Assembly (NCBI RefSeq): GCF_900129265.1
Contig: NZ_FQVG01000001.1
Coordinates: 55,534 to 119,533 of the forward strand
Source of the DNA: Caloramator proteoclasticus DSM 10124
Lineage (GTDB): Bacteria; Bacillota; Clostridia; Clostridiales; Caloramatoraceae
Direction: 5' to 3'
Length of the DNA stretch: 64,000 bases
In this document: positions 9,007 through 18,321 of the stretch, piece by piece
Layout of the letters: each line of letters begins with the position of its first letter
Numbering within the stretch: position 1 is the stretch's first letter
Made by a program: the position numbers and the translations under genes
The notes under the pieces: generated by a model
What the model saw: the letters and a program-made list of their open reading frames with translations, nothing else
Told to the model about the DNA's origin: nothing
The model's database searches: none

Positions 9007-10288
9007 CGGCAGTGGGAAAACACTTTTTACGGTAGGATTAATAAAACTTTTAAGCAAAATGGGGCTTGATGTTCTTCCGGCAAAGTCAGGTCCTGATTAT
9101 ATTGATACGCAGTATTTATCACAAGCGGCAGGATGTATGGCACAAAACATTGACTTTCATCTTCAGGGAAAGTTAGGTGCAAAGGAGTGCCTTTTTATTG
9201 AGGATAGGAATTACCTTGTTATTGAGGGAGCTATGGGATATTTTGATGGTATATATAATACATTTGAAAACTCAAGTTTTGACATAAGTAATACCTTAGA
9301 TATAGATACATTACTTATATATTCTCCAAAGGGAGAAATGTTTTCAATGATTCCAAAGATAAAGGGGGCTGTGGATTTTTCCTGTGGAAGGATAAAGGGA
9401 ATAGTTTTGAACAGAACAAATAGAAGGATTTATGAGCTTATAAAGCCTAAAATTGAGGAATATGTTGGGATAAGGGTTTTAGGTTTTATTGAGGAGGATG
9501 AAGATTTTTCAATTAAATCAAGGCACCTTGGGCTTGTGCAGAGCCAAGAGGTGTATAATTCTTCTCTAATAATAGATAAGATGTCGGATAAAATTAAAGA
9601 AAATATTGATATGGAATATTTGATGGCCCTATTTAAAGATTTAAATTATTATAGAAGATTAGAGCTTAATAAAAGAGATGTTGATGTATGTATATTAAAG
9701 GATGTAGCCTTTTCCTTTTATTATAGAGAAAATATTATGCTTTTAGAAAAGACGTGTAATGTTTGCTATGTATCACCCTTAAGGGACTATTCTATACCAA
9801 AGTGTGATTTTTTATATATAGGTGGCGGTTATCCAGAAATCTTTAAACACGAGCTATCCTTCAACACAAGTATGAAGGCTTCGATTAAAAGATATGCAGA
9901 GGATGGAGGGTATATTTATGCAGAATGTGGGGGGCTTATGTATTTGACTAAGGAGATAGATGGTGAAGAGATGGTGGGTGTTTTTGATGGTAGGGCTAAA
10001 ATGACAAACAAACTTCAAAATTTTGGATATGTAGATTTAAAGTTACAGGATGAATTTTTAATTGGAGATTGTAACGACACATTTACAGGACACGAGTTCC
10101 ATAGGTCAGTAGTAGAAATTGATGATAAAAGGTATGTTGAGGTAGAAAAAACAATGGGTGATGCAAATTGGAGATGTGGATATAGATATAAAAATGTATG
10201 TGCAATGTATCCACACATAAGCTTTATGGGAAATATAGAGGCCTTTAATAAAATGTTAGATAAGATAGAAGGGAGAAGAGGAGTATGA
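8966..10288 (+). CDS. cbiA: Cobyrinate a,c-diamide synthase
   Basis: CbiA amidates the a and c carboxylates of cobyrinate with glutamine and ATP. The N-terminal P-loop is SALSSGSGKTLFT; the glutaminase-like domain has AECGGLMYLT with nucleophile Cys321 and a late GHEFHRS motif. It is 440 residues from ATG 8966; ATG 8975 is an alternative. The 41-base overlap with the kinase gene is unusually long but both frames are intact. It overlaps cbiX by 4 bases. Confidence 0.95.
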   Translation: MKSMKSIMISALSSGSGKTLFTVGLIKLLSKMGLDVLPAKSGPDYIDTQYLSQAAGCMAQNIDFHLQGKLGAKECLFIEDRNYLVIEGAMGYFDGIYNTFENSSFDISNTLDIDTLLIYSPKGEMFSMIPKIKGAVDFSCGRIKGIVLNRTNRRIYELIKPKIEEYVGIRVLGFIEEDEDFSIKSRHLGLVQSQEVYNSSLIIDKMSDKIKENIDMEYLMALFKDLNYYRRLELNKRDVDVCILKDVAFSFYYRENIMLLEKTCNVCYVSPLRDYSIPKCDFLYIGGGYPEIFKHELSFNTSMKASIKRYAEDGGYIYAECGGLMYLTKEIDGEEMVGVFDGRAKMTNKLQNFGYVDLKLQDEFLIGDCNDTFTGHEFHRSVVEIDDKRYVEVEKTMGDANWRCGYRYKNVCAMYPHISFMGNIEAFNKMLDKIEGRRGV

Positions 10289-10650
10289 AGGCAATTTTAC
10301 TTATTGGACACGGTAGTAGAGCAAAGGAGGCAAAGGATGTTTTTATAAAGGTTTCAAATGGGCTTCAAGAAAGAGTGAAAAGTAAGGTTTATATAGCCTT
10401 TATGGAGAATGCAACTCCGAGTATAGAGGATGCCTTTGTAAGTATTAGGGAGGATGGAGTAAGATATGTAGATGTTTTGCCCTATTTTCTATTTGAAGGA
10501 ATACATATAAAGGAGGATATTCCTGAGATTTTAAGGGAGATGAAGGAGAAATACGATGTTGAAATCGAATTTAAAAGACCTATCGAGTATCACGAACTAA
10601 TTATAGATATTCTAATTGACAGATTAAAGGGGGCAGGAATTTGTATATAA
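10285..10650 (+). CDS. cbiX: Sirohydrochlorin cobaltochelatase, small CbiX type
   Basis: It inserts Co(II) into sirohydrochlorin to start the anaerobic corrin route. IGHGSR (His9) and EGIHIKEDIP (His74) give the two metal-ligating histidines of class II chelatases. At 121 residues it is a single-domain CbiX, half the size of the two-domain Bacillus form, and should act as a homodimer. It overlaps cbiA by 4 bases and cbiC by 10 bases. Confidence 0.88.
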   Translation: MKAILLIGHGSRAKEAKDVFIKVSNGLQERVKSKVYIAFMENATPSIEDAFVSIREDGVRYVDVLPYFLFEGIHIKEDIPEILREMKEKYDVEIEFKRPIEYHELIIDILIDRLKGAGICI

Positions 10651-11252
10651 AAAATCCATATGAAATAGAAAGAAGGAGTTTTGAAATTATACGTTCTCAT
10701 ATAAAGGGTACATTTAATGAAGGGGAACTAAATGTAGTTATGAGAATGATACATACAACAGGTGATTTTGATTATGAAAATATAGTTGTATTTAAAAATA
10801 AGCCTGTTGATTGTGGAATTGAGGTATTTAAAAGAGGAGTAAATATATTTACAGATACTAAAATGGCGTATTCAGGTATAAACAAAAGAAGGTTGAAGGA
10901 ACTATCCTGTAGTATTGATTGTTTTATAGATGATGAGGAGGTTTTTAGAAGGGCAAAGGAGAAGGATATTACGCGTTCTATGGCTTCAATTGATAAGGCA
11001 GTTGATTTAGGATTTGATGTATATGTTATAGGAAATGCTCCAACAGCTCTTTTTAGGCTAATTGAGCATATAAAGAATGGAAACGTATCTCCAAAGCTTG
11101 TTATTGGTGTACCAGTTGGATTTGTTGGGGCAAAGGAATCAAAGGAGGAACTTAGAAAATTAGATGTTCCTCAAATTACAACTGTAGGAACAAAAGGTGG
11201 AAGCAATGTAGCGGCTTCAATAGTAAATTCAATTTTATATATGGTGGGATAG
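10641..11252 (+). CDS. cbiC: Cobalt-precorrin-8 methylmutase
   Basis: It migrates the C11 methyl group to C12 to give cobyrinate. MIHTTGDFDY carries the active-site His (residue 38), and the glycine-rich GVPVGFVGAKESKEEL motif is diagnostic of CbiC/CobH. The start is TTG at 10641, preceded by GGGGGCAGG; no in-frame ATG fits the N-terminus. Length 203 residues. Confidence 0.93.
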   Translation: MYIKNPYEIERRSFEIIRSHIKGTFNEGELNVVMRMIHTTGDFDYENIVVFKNKPVDCGIEVFKRGVNIFTDTKMAYSGINKRRLKELSCSIDCFIDDEEVFRRAKEKDITRSMASIDKAVDLGFDVYVIGNAPTALFRLIEHIKNGNVSPKLVIGVPVGFVGAKESKEELRKLDVPQITTVGTKGGSNVAASIVNSILYMVG

Positions 11253-11253
11253 T

Positions 11254-12318
11254 ATGTTTGAGGTTATTGATGGTAAAAAGCTAAGATGTGGATATACAAC
11301 GGGTAGCTGTGCACAGGCTGCAACTTTAGGATGTATATATCTATTGAAGGGAATTGTATTAAATGAGGTTGAGATTGAAACTAAAGTGGGAATTAAGCTG
11401 AAGATAAATTTATATGGACATACCTTAAAGGATGGATGGGCAACCTGCTATGCTTTAAAGGATGCTGGAGATGATTTAGATGTAACAGATGGAATAAAAA
11501 TATATGTAAAGGTTAGGAAGAGGAAGGATTTTAAGGTTTTAATTGATGGTGGTGTAGGGATTGGAAGGTTTATAGAGGACACACCCTATGGCAAAAGGGG
11601 AGAGGCAGCAATAAATAGAGTTCCAAAGGAGATGATAGAGAAGGAGGTTAGAGGACATTTAAGGGGGGCTGATGTTATTGTATATGCTCCAGAGGGGGAG
11701 GAGGTTGCCAAGAAGACCTTTAATGGTCGGTTAAAAATAGAAGGAGGCATATCTATTCTGGGAACTACAGGCATAGTAAGACCTATGTCTAATGAGGCAC
11801 TTTTAAAAACTATTTTTATGGAATTGGAGCTTAAAAGAAAAAAGACTGATGAAGTTGTTATGTGTTTTGGAAATCACGGAGAGGAATTTGCAATAAAAAG
11901 AGGCTTAGATGATACGGTTATAATATCAAATTTTGTAGGAGATGCATTGCAATATGCAAAAGTATTAAATTTTAAAAAAGTAACATTGGTAGGTCATTTT
12001 GGTAAACTATGCAAAGTGAGCATAGGGGCCTTTAATACCCACAGTCATATATCAGATTTAAGGATGGAGTCCTTTGTTTATTTTCTTGCGAAAAATCACA
12101 TATCTTATGAAGTGATAGATAGGGTGGATAAAATGGCAACAGCAGAGGAGGCTGTGTGCTTTTTAGTGGATAATGGGTATAACTTTGTTATTTTGGATAT
12201 GCTTAAGGGAGCTATAAATAAGATAAAGCAGCTTGTTAGAAATGATATGGAGATAAGAATAATAATGTATACATTTAGAGGTGATGTATTTGATAGTTGT
12301 GGGGATAGGACCTGGTAA
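11254..12318 (+). CDS. cbiD: Cobalt-precorrin-5B C1-methyltransferase
   Basis: CbiD adds the C1 methyl group in the anaerobic pathway; it is not homologous to the other SAM methyltransferases. LRCGYTTGSCAQAAT at the N-terminus, VGIGRFIEDTPYGKRGEAAIN and GGISILGTTGIVRPMS are family signatures. Length 354 residues. It follows cbiC by one base and overlaps cbiE by 38 bases. Confidence 0.94.
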   Translation: MFEVIDGKKLRCGYTTGSCAQAATLGCIYLLKGIVLNEVEIETKVGIKLKINLYGHTLKDGWATCYALKDAGDDLDVTDGIKIYVKVRKRKDFKVLIDGGVGIGRFIEDTPYGKRGEAAINRVPKEMIEKEVRGHLRGADVIVYAPEGEEVAKKTFNGRLKIEGGISILGTTGIVRPMSNEALLKTIFMELELKRKKTDEVVMCFGNHGEEFAIKRGLDDTVIISNFVGDALQYAKVLNFKKVTLVGHFGKLCKVSIGAFNTHSHISDLRMESFVYFLAKNHISYEVIDRVDKMATAEEAVCFLVDNGYNFVILDMLKGAINKIKQLVRNDMEIRIIMYTFRGDVFDSCGDRTW

Positions 12319-12853
12319 TTTAAAATACGCAAGTCTTGAGGCAATTGAAAAAATTAAAAATTCAAATAAGGTTTTGGCCTTTAAGAGAGTTGCAAAGGAT
12401 ATAGAAGAGATTTGTAATCCAATAATTATAAATGAATTAGAAGAATTAATAAAGCATAAAGATGCCTGTTTTGTGGCATCGGGAGACCCTTGCCTTTATG
12501 GTGTTTTAGATTTTCTTATAAAAAATAATATAGAGATAGAGGAGGTTGTTTCTTCGATTTCTTCTATTCAGTATATGTTTTCTAAAATAAAAAGAAGCTG
12601 GTCAAATGCTAATATTATAAGTCTTCACGGTAGAGACTTTAAAGATATAGGTTCAGGTATTTATGCAATATTTACTGATAGGACAAATACACCAAATTTC
12701 ATATCAAAAAGGCTATCTGATATGAATAAAAGAGGACGTATGTTTGTTGGGTATAATCTATCCTATTCTAATGAAAGGATATTAGAGGGCAACATAGGAG
12801 ACTGTTTTGAAGAATTAAGTGATTTAAGTGTGGTGATTTGTTATGTGGATTAA
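12281..12853 (+). CDS. cbiE: Cobalt-precorrin-7 C5-methyltransferase
   Basis: It methylates C5 (in CobL, CbiE forms the N-terminal half). The tetrapyrrole methylase start VVGIGPGNLKY and the ASGDPCLYG motif are present. At 190 residues it is CbiE alone; CbiT is the separate next gene. The start is GTG 12281 or ATG 12284, both behind TTTAGAGG. It overlaps cbiD by 38 bases and cbiT by 11 bases. Confidence 0.9.
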   Translation: MMYLIVVGIGPGNLKYASLEAIEKIKNSNKVLAFKRVAKDIEEICNPIIINELEELIKHKDACFVASGDPCLYGVLDFLIKNNIEIEEVVSSISSIQYMFSKIKRSWSNANIISLHGRDFKDIGSGIYAIFTDRTNTPNFISKRLSDMNKRGRMFVGYNLSYSNERILEGNIGDCFEELSDLSVVICYVD

Positions 12854-13373
12854 GGATGAGGATTTTATACGTTCAAAGGTTCCTATGACAAAGTTTGAAA
12901 CAAGAATTATATCCTTAGCACTTCTTGACATTAAGGAGGGAGATGTTCTTTTAGATATTGGAGCTGGTACAGGTAGTATTTCAGTACAGGCAAGTAAATT
13001 AGGTGTAAAGGTTATAGCAGTTGAAAAGGATAAGGATGCAATAGAGGTGTTTAAAAGGAACATTGAAAAGTTTAATGTTGATATTCAGGTAATAAATAAA
13101 AGGGCAGAGGATGTAATTTTAAATTTAGACTTTGATAAATGTTTTATAGGCGGTACAGATGGTAATATTAATTTTATTTTAGAACTTATAGATAAAAAAC
13201 TTAAAAAGGGTGGAATTATAGTAGCAAACTTTGTAACCAATAAATATATACAAATGGTAGAAAAACTAAAGGATTATGAAGTTGAAATAAGATTACTAAA
13301 CATATCAAAATACGATGGAGTTTTATATAGAGCCAATAACCCTATTTTTATTGTAAAGGCGGTGAAAAATTGA
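12843..13373 (+). CDS. cbiT: Cobalt-precorrin-6B C15-methyltransferase (decarboxylating)
   Basis: This Rossmann-fold SAM methyltransferase methylates C15 and decarboxylates the C12 acetate. Motif I is LLDIGAGTGSISVQ (about residues 37-50), followed by VEKDKDAIE; CFIGGTDGN is typical of CbiT. IRSKVPMTKFETR at the N-terminus matches the family opening. Length 176 residues. It overlaps cbiE by 11 bases and cbiL by 4 bases. Confidence 0.92.
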   Translation: MWIKDEDFIRSKVPMTKFETRIISLALLDIKEGDVLLDIGAGTGSISVQASKLGVKVIAVEKDKDAIEVFKRNIEKFNVDIQVINKRAEDVILNLDFDKCFIGGTDGNINFILELIDKKLKKGGIIVANFVTNKYIQMVEKLKDYEVEIRLLNISKYDGVLYRANNPIFIVKAVKN

Positions 13374-14014
13374 AGTTAATTGGAGTGGGAGTAGGCCCAG
13401 GAGATATTGAACTTTTTACTTTAAAGGCAATAAATGCAATTGAAGAAGCAGCATATATATTTATACCCGAGAGTAGAGGGAAATCAATAGCCTATGATAT
13501 AGCAAGGCCTTTATTGGAGGATAAGTATAACATTATATTCTTAGATATACCTATGGGATGCGGTAGGGATTTGTATAAAACCTATGCAGAAAGGATTTTT
13601 CGTACATCTGAGGGCAAAACATCCGTATTTTTAACCCTCGGAGATCCAAGTATTTATAGTACCTTTATTTATATAGCAGATGAAATAAAAAATCTTGGTG
13701 GTGATGTTTCGACAATTCCAGGAATTCCATCCTTTATTGCAGCTGCAGCATTGATAGGAGAACCGCTTCTTAGAAAGGGAGATAAAATGATTGTTTGTGA
13801 TTCTATTGATGAAATAAACTTGAAGGGGTTAGATGCCGTAGTTGTATTAAAAACATTAGACAAGGAAAAAATATTAAATTTATTAGAAGAAGAGGGATTT
13901 AAATATTTTTATATTAAAAGATGTACTCAGAAGGATGAGATGGTTTTAACTGATAGAGATGATATACTTAAGGATAATGATTATCTTTCAATGATTATAG
14001 CAAAAAGGAGCTGA
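13370..14014 (+). CDS. cbiL: Cobalt-precorrin-2 C20-methyltransferase
   Basis: It methylates C20, the first committed methylation after cobalt insertion. GVGVGPGDIELFTLKA at the N-terminus and the TLGDPSIYSTF motif are diagnostic of CbiL/CobI; VSTIPGIPSFIAAAA also fits. The start is TTG 13370 with AAAGGCGGTG upstream, overlapping the cbiT stop. Length 214 residues. Confidence 0.92.
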   Translation: MKLIGVGVGPGDIELFTLKAINAIEEAAYIFIPESRGKSIAYDIARPLLEDKYNIIFLDIPMGCGRDLYKTYAERIFRTSEGKTSVFLTLGDPSIYSTFIYIADEIKNLGGDVSTIPGIPSFIAAAALIGEPLLRKGDKMIVCDSIDEINLKGLDAVVVLKTLDKEKILNLLEEEGFKYFYIKRCTQKDEMVLTDRDDILKDNDYLSMIIAKRS

Positions 14015-14018
14015 TTTT

Positions 14019-14771
14019 ATGGTGTATTTTATAGGAGCAGGCCCAGGAGATGTGGATTTAATTACGGTTAAGGGAAGAAGACTTTTAAAGGAGGCGGATG
14101 TTGTTATATATGCAGGTTCTTTAGTCTCAACAGAACATCTAAACTTTTGTAAGGAGGGGGTTGAGGTTTACGACAGTTCATCTATGAATTTAGATGAAAT
14201 AACACAGATTATAGGTAATGCATACAGACAAGGGAAAAGAGTAGTTAGGCTTCATACAGGAGACCCTACATTATATGGTGCAATACTTGAGCAGATGAGG
14301 GAGCTTGATAAATTAAATATACCTTATGAAGTAGTTCCGGGAGTCTCTTCCTTTACTGCAAGCTGTGCAAGGGTTAAGAGGGAATTTACAGTTCCAGAGG
14401 TTACGCAAACGGTTATTTTAACACGTATATCAGGAAGAACTCCTGTTCCAGAAGAGGAGGACTTAGAAGTTTTAGCAGCCCATAAATCTTCAATGGCAAT
14501 ATTTTTGTCTGTACACGAAATAGATAGAGTTGTTGAAAAATTAAAAAGAGGCTATCAGGATGAAAATGTACCCTGTGCTGTTGTTTATAAAGCAACGTGG
14601 CAGGATGAAGAGGTTATTGTAGGAACATTAAAGGATATTGCAGATAAGGTTAAGGATAAAAATATACGAAGGACTGCTCAAATTTTAGTAGGATATTTCT
14701 TAAATGATAATGGTACATATAGTAGGTTATATGATAAAAATTTTAGTCACGAATTTAGGGATGCTCTATGA
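14019..14771 (+). CDS. cbiF: Cobalt-precorrin-4 C11-methyltransferase
   Basis: This tetrapyrrole methylase has FIGAGPGDVDLITVKG at the N-terminus, VIYAGSLVS, the HTGDPTLYGA motif and VPGVSSFTASCA. These together are specific for CbiF/CobM. Length 250 residues. It overlaps cbiG by 4 bases; CbiG acts on its product. Confidence 0.94.
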   Translation: MVYFIGAGPGDVDLITVKGRRLLKEADVVIYAGSLVSTEHLNFCKEGVEVYDSSSMNLDEITQIIGNAYRQGKRVVRLHTGDPTLYGAILEQMRELDKLNIPYEVVPGVSSFTASCARVKREFTVPEVTQTVILTRISGRTPVPEEEDLEVLAAHKSSMAIFLSVHEIDRVVEKLKRGYQDENVPCAVVYKATWQDEEVIVGTLKDIADKVKDKNIRRTAQILVGYFLNDNGTYSRLYDKNFSHEFRDAL

Positions 14772-15712
14772 TTAGTATTATATATTTTACAAGCTATGGG
14801 GAGGAAATTGCTTATAAATTAAATCAGCATTTTAAAGATGCCTGTATATTTAACAAAAACACCTATAAAGGAAATTTAGAAAATATATTCAATAATTCAA
14901 GGGCTATCATATTTATATCCTCAGCAGGAATAGCAGTAAGAATAGTATCTAAATTTTTAAAATCCAAGTATCAAGACCCAGCAGTGCTTGTTATTGATGA
15001 TGCTGCAAATTTTGTAATAAGCCTTATCTCAGGACATATTGGTGGTGCCAATGAACTTTGTAGGGAGATTTCACATTTTTTGAGTGCAACACCTGTTATT
15101 ACAACCTCAACAGATATACATAACATATATGCAGTTGATTTGTTTGCTAAGAAAAACAATATGATAATTGAAAATATAGATAATCTAAAGCTTATTTCCA
15201 CTGCAATGATTGAAAAAAAGGAAATTGATTTAATTAAGGATATAGATGTTGATTATGATTATAGATATAAGAGTAAAAATTCCAATATAGCTCTTTACAT
15301 AACTTATAAGCGGGTTGAAGAAGATAGACCGCATTTGATTTTAAGACCTAAAGTTTTAAACGTTGGAATAGGATTAAGAAGAGGTGTGGATTTCAATACC
15401 CTATATAACAGCCTATTGACTGCCTTCTTTTTAAATAATTTAAGTATAAATTCAATAAAGGCAGTTGCAAGCTATGAACTTAAAAGGGATGAGGAGGCAC
15501 TTTGGAGGCTTAAGGAAAGGCTAAATGTACCTCTTATTTTCTTTAAAAAGGAGGAAATAGATATGGTTGATTGCGATAGAGATGAATTTGTGTTTAAAAG
15601 CGTAGGGGTTATGGCTGTTTCAGAACCCTGTGCAAAACTTCTTGGGGGTAGACTTATAGTTAAAAAATTTAAGAAGGATGGAGTTACAATTTCTATTTGT
15701 TTGGAGGAATAA
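14768..15712 (+). CDS. cbiG: Cobalt-precorrin-5A hydrolase
   Basis: CbiG opens the delta-lactone of cobalt-precorrin-5A with loss of acetaldehyde, a step unique to the anaerobic route. FISSAGIAVRIV, KYQDPAVLVIDDAANFVISLISGH (shortened here to VIDDAANF and SGHIGGANEL) and the C-terminal LNVGIGLRRGV are family motifs. All three CbiG regions appear in 314 residues. It overlaps cbiF by 4 bases; cbiH follows. Confidence 0.93.
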   Translation: MISIIYFTSYGEEIAYKLNQHFKDACIFNKNTYKGNLENIFNNSRAIIFISSAGIAVRIVSKFLKSKYQDPAVLVIDDAANFVISLISGHIGGANELCREISHFLSATPVITTSTDIHNIYAVDLFAKKNNMIIENIDNLKLISTAMIEKKEIDLIKDIDVDYDYRYKSKNSNIALYITYKRVEEDRPHLILRPKVLNVGIGLRRGVDFNTLYNSLLTAFFLNNLSINSIKAVASYELKRDEEALWRLKERLNVPLIFFKKEEIDMVDCDRDEFVFKSVGVMAVSEPCAKLLGGRLIVKKFKKDGVTISICLEE

Positions 15713-15713
15713 T

Positions 15714-16433
15714 ATGGGAAAGATTTATGTAGTATCAATTTCATCCGGGAATATTTTAGATATGTCAAATAGAGCAGTAAAGGCAATAAGGGACTCAGAT
15801 GTAGTTGTTGGTTATACAGGCTATGTAAGCCTTATTGAAGAGTTATTAAAGGATAAGGAAGTTTATTCAAATTCAATGAAGGGTGAGATAGAGAGGTGTA
15901 GGTATGCAATAAAAAGGGCAAGGGAAGGTAAAAAAGTATCAATTATAAGTTCAGGAGATGCTGGACTTTATGGAATGGCAGGCCCAATCTTCGAGATGGC
16001 AGAGGATTTGGAGGTTGAATATATACCAGGAATTACAGCAGCCTTTTTGGCAGCTTCACAGCTTGGAGCACCTGTAATGCACGATATGTGTACTATAAGT
16101 TTAAGCGACCTTTTAACTCCCTTTGAAGTAATAGAAAGAAGGATTAAATCAGCAGCAGAAGCAGACTTTGTAATTACACTATATAATCCTAAAAGCCTTG
16201 GAAGAATAAATCACCTGCAATATGCCATAAATATCATAAGACTCTATAGAAGGGATGATACTCCTGTTGGAATTGTAAAAAATGCATTAAGAAAAAATCA
16301 AAAGGTTATCATAACAACAATTAAAGAAATAGATTATGATTTGGTTGATATGTCAACTGTACTTATAATTGGAAACAGTCAGACCTATATAAAGGATGGT
16401 TATATGATAACACCAAGGGGGTACAAATATTGA
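15714..16433 (+). CDS. cbiH: Cobalt-precorrin-3B C17-methyltransferase
   Basis: It performs ring contraction and C17 methylation. VVGYTGYVSLIEELL, SSGDAGLYGMAGP and ITLYNPKS are diagnostic of CbiH/CobJ. I chose ATG 15714, with TTGGAGG upstream; longer in-frame extension runs into cbiG. Length 239 residues. It overlaps cbiJ by 4 bases. Confidence 0.94.
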   Translation: MGKIYVVSISSGNILDMSNRAVKAIRDSDVVVGYTGYVSLIEELLKDKEVYSNSMKGEIERCRYAIKRAREGKKVSIISSGDAGLYGMAGPIFEMAEDLEVEYIPGITAAFLAASQLGAPVMHDMCTISLSDLLTPFEVIERRIKSAAEADFVITLYNPKSLGRINHLQYAINIIRLYRRDDTPVGIVKNALRKNQKVIITTIKEIDYDLVDMSTVLIIGNSQTYIKDGYMITPRGYKY

Positions 16434-17155
16434 TATGGGTAATTGGAGGAACCTATGAAACAAGAATTTTATTAGATAAATTAAAGCAAGATTATATATT
16501 GACTGTAGCAACATTAGATGGAAAAAGGGAATATGAAGAATATAATCCTATTGTTTTAAAGTTAGATTTTAATGATATGCTTAAATTTATTGATAAATAT
16601 AACATTCATACTGTTGTTGATATATCCCATCCCTATGCAGTAAATGTAAGCAAAAATGCGAGGGAGGCCTGTAAACTCAAAAATGTCCTATATTTAAGAT
16701 ATGAAAGAGAAAGGGTGGATTTAACCGATTGTATAGTTTTTAAGGATTACAGTGAATGTAATGATTATATAAAGACAAAAAAAGGAAATTTCCTATTTAC
16801 GATTGGCTCAAGAAATATTCATATATTTGAAGGGGAAAGAGGAGACAGAAGGTATATATATAGGATTTTACCCTCAGTTGAGAGTATAAATGAATGCTTA
16901 AATAATAATATTGATATAGATAGAATAATTGCACTTAAGGGACCATTTTCGGTTGAGTTTAATATGGCTATTTTAAAGGAATACAAAATAGACTATATAG
17001 TTATGAAAAATAGTGGTGTTTTTGGTGGAACAGTTGAAAAAATTAAAGCTGCTAAAAACTTAGGTGTAGTTCCACTTGTAATTGATAGGGAAGAAAATAA
17101 GGGACTTAATATAGATGAAATATTAAATATATTAAATTCGGGGGCGATTCTATGA
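16430..17155 (+). CDS. cbiJ: Cobalt-precorrin-6A reductase
   Basis: It reduces the corrin ring of precorrin-6A. The nucleotide-binding start WVIGGTYETR, DISHPYAVNVSKNA and the C-terminal VMKNSGVFGGTVEKI are typical of CbiJ/CobK. The start is TTG 16430 behind AAGGGGG. Length 241 residues. It ends 4 bases inside hemA, so the corrin genes run straight into the early tetrapyrrole genes. Confidence 0.92.
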   Translation: MIWVIGGTYETRILLDKLKQDYILTVATLDGKREYEEYNPIVLKLDFNDMLKFIDKYNIHTVVDISHPYAVNVSKNAREACKLKNVLYLRYERERVDLTDCIVFKDYSECNDYIKTKKGNFLFTIGSRNIHIFEGERGDRRYIYRILPSVESINECLNNNIDIDRIIALKGPFSVEFNMAILKEYKIDYIVMKNSGVFGGTVEKIKAAKNLGVVPLVIDREENKGLNIDEILNILNSGAIL

Positions 17156-18321
17156 TTTATATGATAGGAGTTTCTAAGGATGTTCCCCTTAATATAAGGC
17201 AGAAACTATCCTTTACAAAGAGCAGATTAATGGATGCTCTTTTAAGTATAAAGTTATATGTTGAAGGATGCGTTATTCTTTCAACCTGTAATAGAACAGA
17301 AATTTATGTTGAGGGCGACAATAAGGTAGATGAAATAATAGATATATTAGGATTTAGAGATTTTAAGGATACTTTTTTTTATAAAGAGGAAAGGGAGTGT
17401 ATAGAGCATCTTTTAAATGTTGCCTGTGGGTTCTATTCAAATATATTAGGAGAAGAGCAGATTTTAGGTCAAGTAAGAGATGCTCTTATAGTATCTGAGG
17501 AATTGAAGGTGATAAGTGGAACTTTGAAAAGACTTTTTGATGTTGCGATATCCTGTGGAAAGGAGTTTAGATTTAAAAGTAGCCTGTATAAATACCCAGT
17601 ATCATCCTCTTCAATTGTGATAGATTATTGTAGAAAAAATGGAGTTAAGAGATATATGCTTATAGGATATGGTGATGTAAATAGGTTAACTGCAAAATAT
17701 ATATTGTCAAATGAATTTGATATTCTTTATATTGCAGTTAGGGATGTAGAGAAGGTTAATATAGAAGACAAAAGGGTTGTAGCCATTAATTTTAAGGATA
17801 AGGCACAATACATAAGAGATGTTGAAGGGATAATTTGTGCAACCTCAGCACCACATACTGTTTTAAGAAGGGATGAATTAAAGGATTTTAGAGGATATAT
17901 TTTTGATTTAGCAGTACCAAGGGATGTTGAGGATGTAAAGGATTTAGTAGATGTTGTCTATTTTGATATAGATACAGTTACATCAATTAATGATAGAAAT
18001 GTTGAGATGAGAAGAAGGATTATGGAAGAAAATAGGTATATAATTCAAAAATACAGGGATGAGTTTATCAACTATATAAAGATTAGAGGTTTATCGGATG
18101 TCATAAGAAAACTTCAAAAAAGTTCAGATAATGTTTATAAAAAGAGGCTTAAGAGGTATATAAATAAATACCCTGATAGTGATTTTAAAACATTAGAGAT
18201 TTTATTTAAAAGTACCTCCGATGCCTATGTTAACAGGGCAATAGAAGTGTTAAAACAAGAATTGATAGAGGGAAGAGGAGAGGAATGTTTAAGGATAGTA
18301 GAGAAGATATTTATGATATAA
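17152..18321 (+). CDS. hemA: Glutamyl-tRNA reductase
   Basis: First enzyme of the C5 route: it reduces Glu-tRNA to glutamate-1-semialdehyde. The catalytic Cys is residue 46 in ILSTCNRTEIY; LGEEQILGQVRDAL follows, and the NADPH domain has LIGYGDVNRLTA. Length 389 residues, slightly short of the usual 400-450. It overlaps cbiJ by 4 bases and the next gene by 37 bases. Confidence 0.93.
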   Translation: MIYMIGVSKDVPLNIRQKLSFTKSRLMDALLSIKLYVEGCVILSTCNRTEIYVEGDNKVDEIIDILGFRDFKDTFFYKEERECIEHLLNVACGFYSNILGEEQILGQVRDALIVSEELKVISGTLKRLFDVAISCGKEFRFKSSLYKYPVSSSSIVIDYCRKNGVKRYMLIGYGDVNRLTAKYILSNEFDILYIAVRDVEKVNIEDKRVVAINFKDKAQYIRDVEGIICATSAPHTVLRRDELKDFRGYIFDLAVPRDVEDVKDLVDVVYFDIDTVTSINDRNVEMRRRIMEENRYIIQKYRDEFINYIKIRGLSDVIRKLQKSSDNVYKKRLKRYINKYPDSDFKTLEILFKSTSDAYVNRAIEVLKQELIEGRGEECLRIVEKIFMI

